From positions 1 to 64,000 of IMG/VR virus record IMGVR_UViG_3300011114_001049: a stretch of 64,000 bases of DNA; one strand, written 5' to 3'. Below, in pieces: positions 15,088 to 22,040 of the stretch. The notes below the pieces were generated by a model. The model worked only from the letters and a program-made list of their open reading frames with translations, had not been told where the DNA came from and did not search any database. The stretch's first letter is position 1, and each line of letters begins with the position of its first letter. Position numbers and translations under genes: made by a program. This DNA is from a virus.

Positions 15088-15243
15088 ATGTATTCACTAG
15101 ACTGTAATTATTACACAAAGGAGTTCTCAACCATTGATGAGCTTTTGGGAGACGTTGTCACCAACGGAATGGACCCCAACTACGAGATCACACGCAACGG
15201 CCAACCTACTGGCGAGATGGCGATTGACCTGATCGAATTTTAA
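15088..15243 (+). CDS. Small uncharacterised early protein
   Basis: 51 aa, MYSLDCNYYTKEFSTIDELL. Start fixed by its own promoter 25 bases upstream. Compact alpha/beta sequence, G-M-D-P-N-Y-E-I-T-R-N-G, then an acidic end. Phage proteins of this type are often annotated only as hypothetical. Followed by a terminator at 15267. Confidence 0.7.
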   Translation: MYSLDCNYYTKEFSTIDELLGDVVTNGMDPNYEITRNGQPTGEMAIDLIEF

Positions 15244-15266
15244 TTTCCTGTATTATCCAGGCGCGA

Positions 15267-15293
15267 GGGCAGGTGGAGACGCTTGCCCTTTTT
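15267..15293 (+). terminator. Rho-independent terminator
   Basis: GGGCA(G) / (T)TGCCC arms with T-tract. Confidence 0.7.
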
Positions 15294-15330
15294 CTTGTAC
15301 TTGATTCCGGGAATCTTGTCTAGTTGTGCG

Positions 15331-15389
15331 GGTCTCTAAGATTTATTTTCGTAAACGCATACAACGTATTTGGATAATGGTTATATTTA
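15331..15389 (+). promoter_or_regulatory. Early promoter 8
   Basis: GGTCTC 15331-15336, 45 bases, TATATTTA 15382-15389; ATG 25 bases later. Confidence 0.8.
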
Positions 15390-15413
15390 CTATATAACTT
15401 AAAAACAAACAGT

Positions 15414-15632
15414 ATGAAAAATCTTAGAGAAAAGTATGAAAATGCCAGAGCTCTCTTAAAAGCCGGCAAACGTGAAGAGGCAAGCGCTCTCCTTAATTTT
15501 GGAATCTACCAATTGGCTAGCGCTACTTTAGAAGGAATTCCTCAAGATCAAGTCGTAGAGGGAGCAACTGTCGATCGCTGGAAGGAACGCTTCTGGTTCG
15601 AGTTAGAAGCCAACGACCTGTTGGAAGGGTAG
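15414..15632 (+). CDS. Small helical early protein
   Basis: 72 aa, MKNLREKYENARALLKAGKR. Helix-turn-helix-like pair of helices with A-R-A-L-L-K-A-G-K-R-E-E-A-S-A-L-L resembling a single TPR-type unit, then W-K-E-R-F-W-F-E-L-E. No function assigned. Terminator immediately downstream at 15651. Confidence 0.7.
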   Translation: MKNLREKYENARALLKAGKREEASALLNFGIYQLASATLEGIPQDQVVEGATVDRWKERFWFELEANDLLEG

Positions 15633-15650
15633 TCGATAGGACTCCAGTAA

Positions 15651-15674
15651 GGCTCGAGAAATCGGGCCTTTTTT
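15651..15674 (+). terminator. Rho-independent terminator
   Basis: GGCTCGA-GAAA-TCGGGCC hairpin and six T. Confidence 0.85.
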
Positions 15675-15728
15675 GTAAACCTATTTAGAGACATGAGTAT
15701 AATAGGAATATAAACTTATATTTAAAAA

Positions 15729-16019
15729 ATGGACTCTCGATTTGAAGAACTATATCAGGAACTTATGGAAGTTGAGGTAGACAAGAAAGGGTCTCCCATC
15801 TTTTACTGGCGGCTCGACGAGGAGTACTGTGTCAGGTGGGAGGAATCACTGGTTTATTATAACGATCGCTGGGATTTACTCCGTAGAGAAGCTTTAAGTC
15901 ACCTTAACGAGCTTGACGAATTAGAGCGTCGTTTCTTAGAGACAGAAGACTACGAACGATGCAGCACGATACGAGACCTTCGCGAAAAGTTAAAGTCTGA
16001 ATATGCAGCCTGGTGCTAA
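15729..16019 (+). CDS. Small acidic protein with UVR-like C-terminus
   Basis: 96 aa, MDSRFEELYQELMEVEVDKK. The last 30 residues (L-E-R-R-F-L-E-T-E-D-Y-E-R-C-S-T-I-R-D-L-R-E-K-L) follow the UVR motif pattern (acidic, D-[FY]-E-x-A/C, R-D-x-I-x-x-L) that mediates protein contacts in UvrB/UvrC and McsA. Similar endings occur in 24230-24538 and 25947-26207. No standard promoter; an AT-rich stretch (TATAATAGGAATATAAACTT) lies upstream. Partner unknown. Confidence 0.7.
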   Translation: MDSRFEELYQELMEVEVDKKGSPIFYWRLDEEYCVRWEESLVYYNDRWDLLRREALSHLNELDELERRFLETEDYERCSTIRDLREKLKSEYAAWC

Positions 16020-16079
16020 GGGTCTCCCAACTATATTTTCCTAGTTTTGAATTTTGTATTAAGAAAAAAGGGTTGCAAA

Positions 16080-16137
16080 GCTCTCGCAAAAAAAGTAGAT
16101 AAAAATTGTTATTTGTTATATTTTTTAGTTATATTTA
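16080..16137 (+). promoter_or_regulatory. Early promoter 10, divergent copy
   Basis: CTCTCGCAAAAAAAG replaces GGTCTCGCAAA; TATATTTA 16130-16137, ATG 23 bases later. An orphan GGTCTCCCAACTATATTTTC at 16020 looks like the upstream part of another promoter without its TATATTTA. Confidence 0.6.
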
Positions 16138-16159
16138 ACTATAACTAAAACGCAGAAAG

Positions 16160-16366
16160 ATGGACAAGAAAGAAAAAGATACAGATATTAAAATCATGGC
16201 AGAGTGTCGACCGTGGTCATCTCTCACCTGTGGCTCGCTCAGGGCAATGATGACTATATGTAAGAATCGTGGCTTAAAATATTATGATTCGGGAAAAATA
16301 GCTAAATGGGTAAATAACAACGAGCTCTCGATACTCCTGGAACGGGAGCTCGCGTCTCGCAACTAG
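16160..16366 (+). CDS. Small basic early protein
   Basis: 68 aa, MDKKEKDTDIKIMAECRPWS. The central I-C-K-N-R-G-L-K-Y-Y-D-S-G-K-I-A-K-W-V-N-N resembles a compact nucleic-acid-binding helix pair, but no family is assigned. The following gene starts 3 bases after its stop. Confidence 0.65.
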   Translation: MDKKEKDTDIKIMAECRPWSSLTCGSLRAMMTICKNRGLKYYDSGKIAKWVNNNELSILLERELASRN

Positions 16367-16368
16367 TG

Positions 16369-16530
16369 ATGAAAAAGATAGAGGCAACTATGCAGGAAAT
16401 ATGGGCGGCAACTCGACCTGTAGTACAGAAGAACAAGAAGAAGTATTCACGTAAAAAAAAGAAAGAAGATGATTGGAAAGAAGAACCTATTAAGAACTCA
16501 GTCAGAGACAGAGGGCATGACCAAGATTAG
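16369..16530 (+). CDS. Lys-rich 53-aa peptide
   Basis: MKKIEATMQEIWAATRPVVQ followed by a strongly basic run (K-N-K-K-K-Y-S-R-K-K-K-K-E-D-D-W). It begins right after the 16160-16366 stop and its 3' end overlaps the next start by 14 bases, so it fits an operon of three. Probably nucleic-acid-binding or disordered; low recognisability. Confidence 0.55.
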   Translation: MKKIEATMQEIWAATRPVVQKNKKKYSRKKKKEDDWKEEPIKNSVRDRGHDQD

Positions 16531-16708
16531 TGGCGTTTGTGTTTTTACTAATGAGTGGTATGAATGTGAAATACCAACAGATGGACTTGAGAGTTGGCTC
16601 AACGGTCAGCCTATACAGACCGCGCTGCCTACAGTATCTCGCGATGTCCGTGAATTCCTGATCTCAGGAATATCTCCTACCGGTTGGGACAAGACTTTCG
16701 GTAAGTAA
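16517..16708 (+). CDS. Small conserved-looking phage protein (ISG motif)
   Basis: 63 aa from the ATG at 16517, giving MTKISGVCVFTNEWYECEIP. The pattern W-L-N-G-Q-P-I-Q-T-A-L-P-T-V-S-R-D-V-R-E-F-L-I-S-G-I-S-P-x-G-W-D is one I have seen in many phage and plasmid hypothetical proteins. An upstream in-frame ATG at 16469 lies within the previous gene and would add an unrelated Lys-rich end. Function unknown. Confidence 0.75.
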   Translation: MTKISGVCVFTNEWYECEIPTDGLESWLNGQPIQTALPTVSRDVREFLISGISPTGWDKTFGK

Positions 16709-16733
16709 TAGTTTGTTTTAAGTTAGAGACACT

Positions 16734-16755
16734 GGGTCGGCGTAAGCTGGCCCTT
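16734..16755 (+). terminator. Rho-independent terminator
   Basis: GGGTCGGC-GTAA-GCTGGCCC then TTTG. Nearly identical to 20124, including the following TTTTACTCCGTAG. Confidence 0.75.
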
Positions 16756-16878
16756 TGTTGTTTTACTCCGTAGTAAACCCCTGCCCGCCTAGGCCAGGTA
16801 GAGACCCCTTCACCAGGCTGCAGGATCCCAATTTGCGTATAAATATTTTTTAAAATCAAGGTTGGATTTAGAGGACGC

Positions 16879-16936
16879 TGTCTCGCAAAAAAGTTTTAAC
16901 AGAATTTTCAGGTGTCAATTATTTTGGTTATATTTA
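16879..16936 (+). promoter_or_regulatory. Early promoter 11
   Basis: TGTCTC 16879-16884, 44 bases, TATATTTA 16929-16936; ATG 24 bases later. First copy with the GCAAAAAAGTTTT-type middle. Confidence 0.75.
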
Positions 16937-16959
16937 CTTATAACTTAAAAACTTAAAAT

Positions 16960-17148
16960 ATGAACTCAATGTCAACAGGAGAAATCAGAGCAGAGCTCGT
17001 AGAATTAATTAACGGCGGTATATTAAACGTACCTAACCTTGTTAAATTCTTTAAGACGAATCGTCCAGGTGCTAACCTAGTAACGGTTAAGGAAGAAGCA
17101 AAAGAGATAGTCGCAGAGGTAAAAATGGTAATAAAAAGAGGATACTAA
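16960..17148 (+). CDS. Small helical early protein
   Basis: 62 aa, MNSMSTGEIRAELVELINGG. Two helices separated by I-L-N-V-P-N-L-V-K-F-F-K-T-N-R-P-G-A-N, with a Lys-rich end. Followed by 17152-17523 after 3 bases, so a two-gene operon. No family recognised. Confidence 0.7.
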   Translation: MNSMSTGEIRAELVELINGGILNVPNLVKFFKTNRPGANLVTVKEEAKEIVAEVKMVIKRGY

Positions 17149-17151
17149 ATC

Positions 17152-17523
17152 ATGACAAGAGAACAAAGAAACAAGGCAATCCAAAGATTGGAGCTATTAG
17201 AATTAAGGTTAGATGGACTTAGTGCATTATCATATAATGTATCAGACAAAGGTGGCATAGAGCTCTTAAGCGTCATCGACGAGACAAAGGCAGAGCTTGA
17301 CCTTTTAGAAAAAACTCTAGCAACCAAATGGGAGTTCCTTTTCAATTTCAAAAGCGGTGGCTGGAATTCAGAAGTAGCATTTACCCGAGAGGAAGCTATC
17401 GAGCAGGCAATTGCCAAATATGGTCAACCTTCTGAAGACCATAAAGTATTAAACATCGATGTCACCTCGTTTAGAGTGTCAACGACCCATGACAAGGCAG
17501 GTTTACTATCCCTATTTCATTAA
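17152..17523 (+). CDS. Uncharacterised early protein with coiled N-terminus
   Basis: 123 aa, MTREQRNKAIQRLELLELRL. Residues 1-60 form a charged coiled coil; residues 60-123 look alpha/beta (W-E-F-L-F-N-F-K-S-G-G-W-N-S-E-V-A-F-T-R-E-E-A-I-E-Q-A-I). The C-terminal domain pattern suggests a small substrate-binding fold but is not assignable. Terminator follows at 17542. Confidence 0.7.
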   Translation: MTREQRNKAIQRLELLELRLDGLSALSYNVSDKGGIELLSVIDETKAELDLLEKTLATKWEFLFNFKSGGWNSEVAFTREEAIEQAIAKYGQPSEDHKVLNIDVTSFRVSTTHDKAGLLSLFH

Positions 17524-17541
17524 GTAATAAGTATATAAGAA

Positions 17542-17567
17542 GAGCGAGAATTATCTCGCTTTTTTTA
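17542..17567 (+). terminator. Rho-independent terminator
   Basis: AGCGAGA-ATTA-TCTCGCT hairpin with seven T. Confidence 0.85.
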
Positions 17568-17657
17568 TGACCAGTGGAAAGGCGTCTCCCAAAATTATTA
17601 GAGACCGGTGTAGTCCAGCAGATTCCTTGGAAAAAACAGACCGGCTCCAGTGGATGG

Positions 17658-17715
17658 AGTCTCTGAAAAACTTTTCAACAGGATTGTTAAGTATGAAAAA
17701 GATTGGTTATATTTA
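17658..17715 (+). promoter_or_regulatory. Early promoter 12
   Basis: AGTCTC 17658-17663, 44 bases, TATATTTA 17708-17715; ATG 21 bases later. Confidence 0.75.
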
Positions 17716-17735
17716 CTTATACTTAAAAACTAAAC

Positions 17736-17954
17736 ATGATACGCGCTAAACAGGAAAAGAAAGGACCCATAGTTATTGACTTAACTGGACCTGACGGTAA
17801 TGCATATTCCCTTATAGGAAGAGCTAAGGACTTCGCAAGACAACTAGACTTAGATGCTGCTGTAATTACTAAAGAAATGATGGCAGGAGATTACGAGAAT
17901 CTAATAGCAGTATTTGATAATTACTTTGGTTCTTTTGTAATACTTGAAAGATGA
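17736..17954 (+). CDS. Uncharacterised early protein
   Basis: 72 aa, MIRAKQEKKGPIVIDLTGPD, continuing A-Y-S-L-I-G-R-A-K-D-F-A-R-Q-L and M-M-A-G-D-Y-E-N-L-I-A-V-F-D-N-Y-F-G. The D-L-T-G-P-D-G-N-A-Y pattern is one I have seen in other phage hypothetical proteins. Its stop overlaps the next start (ATGA), indicating coupling. Function unknown. Confidence 0.75.
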   Translation: MIRAKQEKKGPIVIDLTGPDGNAYSLIGRAKDFARQLDLDAAVITKEMMAGDYENLIAVFDNYFGSFVILER

Positions 17955-18175
17955 TACCAACTACCAAACAAGAATGGTGGAGTCTAGTTAGACAAGACTT
18001 AGCCAAATGGAACTTAAAAAATCACCAAGATGATAGAATGAGCATAGGTGATTGGATAGGCGAAGTGGGTCCTAACATACATGGATGGATTGCTTTTAGA
18101 GATCGCTATGGAGATTGGGATGTGTCATTGACTGGCTATGAAGATTCTGATGATGATGAAGATGAAAAGAACTAA
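17951..18175 (+). CDS. Uncharacterised acidic-tailed early protein
   Basis: 74 aa, MIPTTKQEWWSLVRQDLAKW; Trp-rich, ending in a run of Asp/Glu (D-S-D-D-D-E-D-E-K-N). It overlaps the preceding gene by four bases and sits in the same three-gene operon. Acidic tails in early phage proteins can mimic DNA, but this is only a possibility. Confidence 0.7.
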   Translation: MIPTTKQEWWSLVRQDLAKWNLKNHQDDRMSIGDWIGEVGPNIHGWIAFRDRYGDWDVSLTGYEDSDDDEDEKN

Positions 18176-18182
18176 ACACGCT

Positions 18183-18479
18183 ATGGATTTTTGGATAGAA
18201 AATAAAGTATTAAAAACCTGGCTTAGTTCTAGGGAGATCGAATACCGTGTCATTGCAAGCGACGTGATTGACGGAGATCTAAACCCAGTCACTGGCGAAT
18301 GGTTGATAGTAAGAAGCGATGGGCTCGTCTACTCGCTGAACGCTAGACTCTTTATGAATATTCATTATTCTACAAAAGGTGTACGAGCAAGATGGAGTGG
18401 AGACGATGTGCGCGTGCTCGAATCCGATAACACTACTAGGATTTACAACTATCGAGGTTTCTTAAAGAGAGTAATGTAG
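18183..18479 (+). CDS. Uncharacterised early protein
   Basis: 98 aa from ATG 18183 (MDFWIENKVLKTWLSSREIE), chosen because earlier in-frame ATGs lie inside the previous gene's Asp codons. Predicted mixed alpha/beta, with W-L-I-V-R-S-D-G-L-V-Y-S-L-N-A-R in the middle and a basic C-terminus. Last gene of the operon; terminator at 18524. Confidence 0.7.
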   Translation: MDFWIENKVLKTWLSSREIEYRVIASDVIDGDLNPVTGEWLIVRSDGLVYSLNARLFMNIHYSTKGVRARWSGDDVRVLESDNTTRIYNYRGFLKRVM

Positions 18480-18523
18480 TAATAAGATCTTCTCAAACAG
18501 TACTTCTTAATTTGACAGACGAA

Positions 18524-18545
18524 GGTCGGCTCCAGCTGACCTTTT
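18524..18545 (+). terminator. Rho-independent terminator
   Basis: GGTCGGC-TCCA-GCTGACC hairpin then TTTTG; ACTCCGTAG follows at 18553-18561. Confidence 0.75.
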
Positions 18546-18585
18546 GTTGTTTACTCCGTAGTCCAGTTATCTGTCCAGTGTACCG

Positions 18586-18644
18586 GGTCTCTAAGAAATA
18601 TTTTCAACAGGATTGTCAAGTATAGAAAGAATTGGTTATATTTA
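18586..18644 (+). promoter_or_regulatory. Early promoter 13
   Basis: GGTCTC 18586-18591, TTG 18613-18615, then 21 bases to TATATTTA 18637-18644; 45 bases separate the GGTCTC and TATATTTA boxes. Clearest example of the three-box layout. Confidence 0.85.
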
Positions 18645-18667
18645 CTTATAACTTAAAACTAGAAGAC

Positions 18668-18841
18668 ATGATTAAAGCAAAGATTAAAGACTTAAGAACA
18701 AAGCAACCAAAGATAGGTGACCATGTGGAGTTCACTATCGACCTGGAGACACTGACTGATGAGGTCGTTTATGTAAACGGCAATATCATTGAAGGTAAGA
18801 AGTGGGACCTAAGTTACATAAAACTAACGATAAAGAAATGA
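18668..18841 (+). CDS. Small uncharacterised early protein
   Basis: 57 aa from ATG 18668 (MIKAKIKDLRTKQPKIGDHV); an earlier in-frame ATG lies in the promoter. Likely a small beta protein (V-E-F-T-I-D-L-E-T-L-T-D-E-V-V-Y-V-N-G-N-I-I-E-G). Overlaps the next start by four bases. Confidence 0.7.
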   Translation: MIKAKIKDLRTKQPKIGDHVEFTIDLETLTDEVVYVNGNIIEGKKWDLSYIKLTIKK

Positions 18842-19227
18842 AGATACTACTTGAAACGGAGGAGGCTGAAAACTTCTTCTATAATTCTCTATGTAATGGG
18901 CTGACTGAGTTACGCTATTATAACTTAGAGCTTGATTACAAAGCCGCTGATTATGCGGCTGCTGCTAAAAAACTGAAGAAGACTGAGCAGTCGGTTTGTT
19001 ATGAAGACGTGCTCATGCAGATCTTACGCGACGGTAAGAAGCTTTCCATTATAGACGATGGGTATGATGGCGAGTATTCAGTGTCTATTACCCTTGCTGA
19101 CGTGCATGAGAGAGTAGCCTTGACTCCACTTAGTCACCTAATGGATGCAGTCAACGAGACAGACGACGCAGTTACTGCCGACTGTATATTACAGACAGTC
19201 TTCTTTAAAGAAATTGTTTTTGGTTAG
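18838..19227 (+). CDS. Uncharacterised early protein
   Basis: 129 aa from ATG 18838 (MKILLETEEAENFFYNSLCN), overlapping the previous stop. The region L-T-E-L-R-Y-Y-N-L-E-L-D-Y-K-A-A-D-Y then Y-E-D-V-L-M-Q-I-L-R-D-G-K-K-L-S-I-I-D looks like an alpha/beta domain common in small phage accessory genes. Ends just before the GGTCTC box of promoter 14; no separate terminator seen. Confidence 0.75.
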   Translation: MKILLETEEAENFFYNSLCNGLTELRYYNLELDYKAADYAAAAKKLKKTEQSVCYEDVLMQILRDGKKLSIIDDGYDGEYSVSITLADVHERVALTPLSHLMDAVNETDDAVTADCILQTVFFKEIVFG

Positions 19228-19240
19228 AGCCGGGTGCACA

Positions 19241-19299
19241 GGTCTCGCAAAAAAGTTTTCAACAGGATTGTCATGGTTAAAAAGAATTGGTTATATTTA
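19241..19299 (+). promoter_or_regulatory. Early promoter 14
   Basis: GGTCTC 19241-19246, 45 bases, TATATTTA 19292-19299; ATG 23 bases later. Confidence 0.8.
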
Positions 19300-19321
19300 C
19301 TTATACTTAAAAACTTAAAAC

Positions 19322-19570
19322 ATGAACCTATTACCAACAACACACGACGAACTTAAAAGAGTACTAGCGCAGCGTATTGTACAGTTCGCTTTCAGAAAAC
19401 TAGACGGCAGTCTACGCACCGCAGTAGGTACGACTAATTTATCTAACGTCCATGTGGACCATCACCCTAAGGGTGTGCGAGAGAGCTCACCTAAAGTGGT
19501 TGTTTACTTTGACATAGAGAAGAAGGAATGGAGAAGCGTAAGTCGTCGAGTTGACGTGTTTATTGCATAA
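19322..19570 (+). CDS. DUF2693-like SH3-barrel small protein, copy 2
   Basis: 82 aa, MNLLPTTHDELKRVLAQRIV. Shares F-A-F-x-K-x-D-G-S-L-R-T-A-V-G-T-T-N-L-S and E-K-K-E-W-R-S-V-S with the 12105-12350 protein. The middle (V-H-V-D-H-H-P-K-G-V-R-E-S) differs, so the copies have diverged. Role of the family is unknown; carrying two copies in one early region is unusual. Confidence 0.85.
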   Translation: MNLLPTTHDELKRVLAQRIVQFAFRKLDGSLRTAVGTTNLSNVHVDHHPKGVRESSPKVVVYFDIEKKEWRSVSRRVDVFIA

Positions 19571-19603
19571 CTAATAAAATAAAAACTGATAAACTAAAAT
19601 AGC

Positions 19604-20092
19604 ATGGGACTAGACATAATAGCAATAAGTAAGATAGTAAAGGTAGATGGCGAGGGCGGAATAAGAGTCGGAGCTGATCCGGAGTTTAACCGTGTAGAGA
19701 TTGAACCTGGAGAATACGACAGGTCTGAAGAGTCTGAGGAGCACTCCTTTCGGGCAGGCCCCTACTCTTACTATAACAGGTTCCGCGAGACACTGTCGAT
19801 GTCGATGCATGGGATAATGCCAATGCAGATATGGAATGCGGTCAACGAGTTTAAATTTGAGAACACCGCGTTTATTGAGATGATTGACTTTTCAGACTGT
19901 GAAGGTTGCATAGGGGCTGAGATAAGTAATAAGTTATATCATGATTTTGCAAATAACCGTCACCGATTTAAGGAATATATTGATAGCCAAGGTTGGGAAG
20001 AGGAGAAGATAGTAGACTACCTTGAAGTATATGAAGATTTTATGAAAGCCTTTGAGATAGCTGGCCGAGGAGGTATCGTTATCTTTCATTAG
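19604..20092 (+). CDS. Phage hypothetical protein, MGLDI family
   Basis: 162 aa, MGLDIIAISKIVKVDGEGGI. The start M-G-L-D-I and the segment S-F-R-A-G-P-Y-S-Y-Y-N-R-F-R-E-T-L resemble a family of phage and plasmid proteins (M-G-L-D-I-T-A ... F-R-A-G-S-Y-S-x-Y-N) known only as hypothetical. C-terminus includes F-S-D-C-E-G-C-I-G. Spaced 34 bases after the DUF2693-like gene, and probably shares its promoter. Terminator at 20124. Confidence 0.75.
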   Translation: MGLDIIAISKIVKVDGEGGIRVGADPEFNRVEIEPGEYDRSEESEEHSFRAGPYSYYNRFRETLSMSMHGIMPMQIWNAVNEFKFENTAFIEMIDFSDCEGCIGAEISNKLYHDFANNRHRFKEYIDSQGWEEEKIVDYLEVYEDFMKAFEIAGRGGIVIFH

Positions 20093-20123
20093 GCTAGAAG
20101 AAGTTGTTTTAAGTTAGAGACGA

Positions 20124-20145
20124 GGGTCGGCGCAAGCTGGCCCTT
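20124..20145 (+). terminator. Rho-independent terminator
   Basis: GGGTCGGC-GCAA-GCTGGCCC then TTTG; near-duplicate of 16734-16755 together with flanking AAGTTAGAGAC and TTTTACTCCGTAG. Confidence 0.75.
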
Positions 20146-20186
20146 TGTCGTTTTACTCCGTAGTAAACCTTACTACTGGGTGCAAA

Positions 20187-20244
20187 GGTCTCTCAAACTT
20201 TTTATGGCAGGATTGTCATGGTTAGGAGTAATTGGTTATATTTA
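20187..20244 (+). promoter_or_regulatory. Early promoter 15
   Basis: GGTCTC 20187-20192, 44 bases, TATATTTA 20237-20244; ATG 25 bases later. Confidence 0.8.
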
Positions 20245-20268
20245 CTTATAACTTAAAAACAAAAGCAG

Positions 20269-20511
20269 ATGACTAAAGAAGAATTTAAAGCAGGCGTTCT
20301 ATTCCTAATCAACGTAAAGAACGATTTCCAATTTGATTATAATAGCCCAGGATATTTAGGATTCCTCAACTGTGGAGAGGATATCACAGACGATCCAGGA
20401 TTTATGATAGTTGTCAATAATCAGGAAGAGTTTGAGCCAATCTTGAGTGGACTGAGGCTTACCACAGAAGAAGGTATCAACGCAGAAGAAACAGTATTCA
20501 TTCTAATCTAA
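20269..20511 (+). CDS. Small uncharacterised early protein
   Basis: 80 aa, MTKEEFKAGVLFLINVKNDF. Mixed alpha/beta, acidic, with Y-N-S-P-G-Y-L-G-F-L-N-C-G. First of four tandem genes (20269-21119) under promoter 15. No family recognised. Confidence 0.7.
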   Translation: MTKEEFKAGVLFLINVKNDFQFDYNSPGYLGFLNCGEDITDDPGFMIVVNNQEEFEPILSGLRLTTEEGINAEETVFILI

Positions 20512-20521
20512 AACAGGACCC

Positions 20522-20728
20522 ATGGAAGAAAAAATCTTAGATACCCTAAAGAAACTTAAAAGAGAGAAGAAGTACATCGCTCTTCAATTACATCCAGCGA
20601 TTGGCCACACAACTATTGAGAAGGAAGGAAATACTCTTCGTATCAATGAAGGAAGAGACGGCAAATTCGAAGGGGTAAGCGAGTCTTTCTATGACGAGAT
20701 GGTAAACCAGTTTGATTCACGAAACTAA
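20522..20728 (+). CDS. Small uncharacterised early protein
   Basis: 68 aa, MEEKILDTLKKLKREKKYIA. Helical N-terminus and beta-like remainder (G-H-T-T-I-E-K-E-G-N-T-L-R-I-N-E-G-R-D). Second gene in the promoter-15 operon. Confidence 0.65.
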   Translation: MEEKILDTLKKLKREKKYIALQLHPAIGHTTIEKEGNTLRINEGRDGKFEGVSESFYDEMVNQFDSRN

Positions 20729-20733
20729 ACGCT

Positions 20734-20889
20734 ATGGACTTTTACAAATGTAAACAATCAGGAGACGTATTCACTGAGGACGAGATGTTAGACGAAGTAG
20801 ATGGGGATGATAACTTAGATTCTTTCTACCTCATCGGCGATTTTGAGACACATGAAGAAGCAGAACAATTTCTAAAAACACTAAGATGA
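20734..20889 (+). CDS. Small acidic early peptide
   Basis: 51 aa, MDFYKCKQSGDVFTEDEMLD, strongly acidic (D-E-V-D-G-D-D-N-L-D). The C-terminal H-E-E-A-E-Q-F-L-K-T-L helix is followed by a stop that overlaps the next ATG (ATGA), supporting that it is translated. Function unknown. Confidence 0.65.
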   Translation: MDFYKCKQSGDVFTEDEMLDEVDGDDNLDSFYLIGDFETHEEAEQFLKTLR

Positions 20890-21119
20890 CACAAGAACAA
20901 GCACAAGTAGTAGCACAAATCTTAGAGAGATTTGATTTTGATAAGGTACTTAAACACATGCAATCAGTAGATTGGAAGTGGTTCGATGAGGTGCCTGATA
21001 TGGATGATATTAAAGGTACCGCAACTCGACTTCTAGTCGAAGCTCAAATGGACCCGCAGGATGTTGTGTCAATGGGAACAGGCGGATTCAGAGTTTATAA
21101 ACTTCCTTGGGGATTATAG
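20886..21119 (+). CDS. Small uncharacterised early protein
   Basis: 77 aa, MTQEQAQVVAQILERFDFDK. Helical, with W-K-W-F-D-E-V-P-D-M-D-D-I-K and the C-terminal G-G-F-R-V-Y-K-L-P-W-G-L. Phage proteins with a T-G-G-F-x-V beta ending after an A-T-x-L-L-x-E-A helix are common but uncharacterised. Last gene of the operon. Confidence 0.7.
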   Translation: MTQEQAQVVAQILERFDFDKVLKHMQSVDWKWFDEVPDMDDIKGTATRLLVEAQMDPQDVVSMGTGGFRVYKLPWGL

Positions 21120-21170
21120 CTTACTTTCTCCATCCAACGAAGTGGAAGCTTCTAGCCTGGCAGCGGGCCG

Positions 21171-21229
21171 CGTCTCTTAACTTTTTATCCCGCCCAATTG
21201 TCAAGATTAGAAAAGATTGGTTATATTTA
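21171..21229 (+). promoter_or_regulatory. Early promoter 16
   Basis: CGTCTC 21171-21176, 45 bases, TATATTTA 21222-21229; ATG 24 bases later. Confidence 0.75.
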
Positions 21230-21252
21230 CTTATAACTTAAAGACCCATAAG

Positions 21253-21678
21253 ATGTTAACACTTAAACTAGGGAATAATCTACACATATGTAATAATCAA
21301 GTTATTAGTTATTACACTGTAGTTGCGACCATTGCTGCTGACCAGATCATAGTACACGGTAAATGGAGTAGGACTACTACTAAACACCTAAACGAGGTCG
21401 CTAGAGTCACGAGGTCGTCATTAGTGCAAGAGAAGAGAGTATGCGATACTGACTGGTTACCGTATGGTGTAAATGTCAAGTTAACTGACTCGCTCTCAGT
21501 CAAGAGCTCACTGCTTATTGCTAGTAAATTAAACCATACGTTCGGCATGATTGGCGCGATTGCTTCTAATTGGGACAAGATTAACAAGAAGGATAAGAAT
21601 CTAATCTATGAAGAGCTTAGAGCAGACGACGAGTTTAGGATGATGATTCAATTGGTGGAAGATAACTTTCCGCTGTGA
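21253..21678 (+). CDS. Uncharacterised early protein
   Basis: 141 aa from ATG 21253 (MLTLKLGNNLHICNNQVISY); an earlier in-frame ATG lies in the promoter. N-terminal half beta-rich, C-terminal half helical with K-K-D-K-N-L-I-Y-E-E-L-R-A-D-D. No motif recognised. Followed within 2 bases by the GGTCTC box of promoter 17. Confidence 0.7.
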   Translation: MLTLKLGNNLHICNNQVISYYTVVATIAADQIIVHGKWSRTTTKHLNEVARVTRSSLVQEKRVCDTDWLPYGVNVKLTDSLSVKSSLLIASKLNHTFGMIGAIASNWDKINKKDKNLIYEELRADDEFRMMIQLVEDNFPL

Positions 21679-21680
21679 GC

Positions 21681-21739
21681 GGTCTCGCAAAAAAGTTTGG
21701 GACCAGATTGTACTTGTATTAGATAATTGGTTATATTTA
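21681..21739 (+). promoter_or_regulatory. Early promoter 17
   Basis: GGTCTC 21681-21686, 45 bases, TATATTTA 21732-21739; unusual leader AGTGTATAAAAAAAATAAAAG; ATG 25 bases later. Confidence 0.75.
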
Positions 21740-21763
21740 CAGTGTATAAAAAAAATAAAAGTT

Positions 21764-21985
21764 ATGAAAATTAAATTTTTGAAAGATTGTTATATTGAAG
21801 TATGTGTTGGTTTTGATAGTGAAGAAGAACCAATAATGGAAGAGGAGAAAATAGTTGAAGGCGAAATGTTTGAAGTAGAAAAAATTGTATATAACATTGT
21901 TGAAACAGAATTTATCCAAGTTCAATTTGAGGATGGTTCAGTTGGATTTATTAATAAAGATTTATTTGAAGTAATAGAGGAATAA
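21764..21985 (+). CDS. Small acidic early protein
   Basis: 73 aa, MKIKFLKDCYIEVCVGFDSE. Likely an SH3-like beta barrel (K-D-C-Y-I-E-V ... G-E-M-F-E-V-E-K-I-V ... V-Q-F-E-D-G-S-V-G-F-I), rich in Glu. Its codon use is more AT-rich than that of its neighbours, hinting at separate origin. Function unknown. Confidence 0.7.
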   Translation: MKIKFLKDCYIEVCVGFDSEEEPIMEEEKIVEGEMFEVEKIVYNIVETEFIQVQFEDGSVGFINKDLFEVIEE

Positions 21986-22040
21986 ACCTATTAAAAAGGC
22001 TTTCGTATATTAGCGTATAAAGAAAGAAGAATAAAAAGTT

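Noticed and set aside
17567-17749. 60-codon frame spanning promoter 12.
   Set aside because: Contains the translated promoter segment and ends within the next gene; no independent support.
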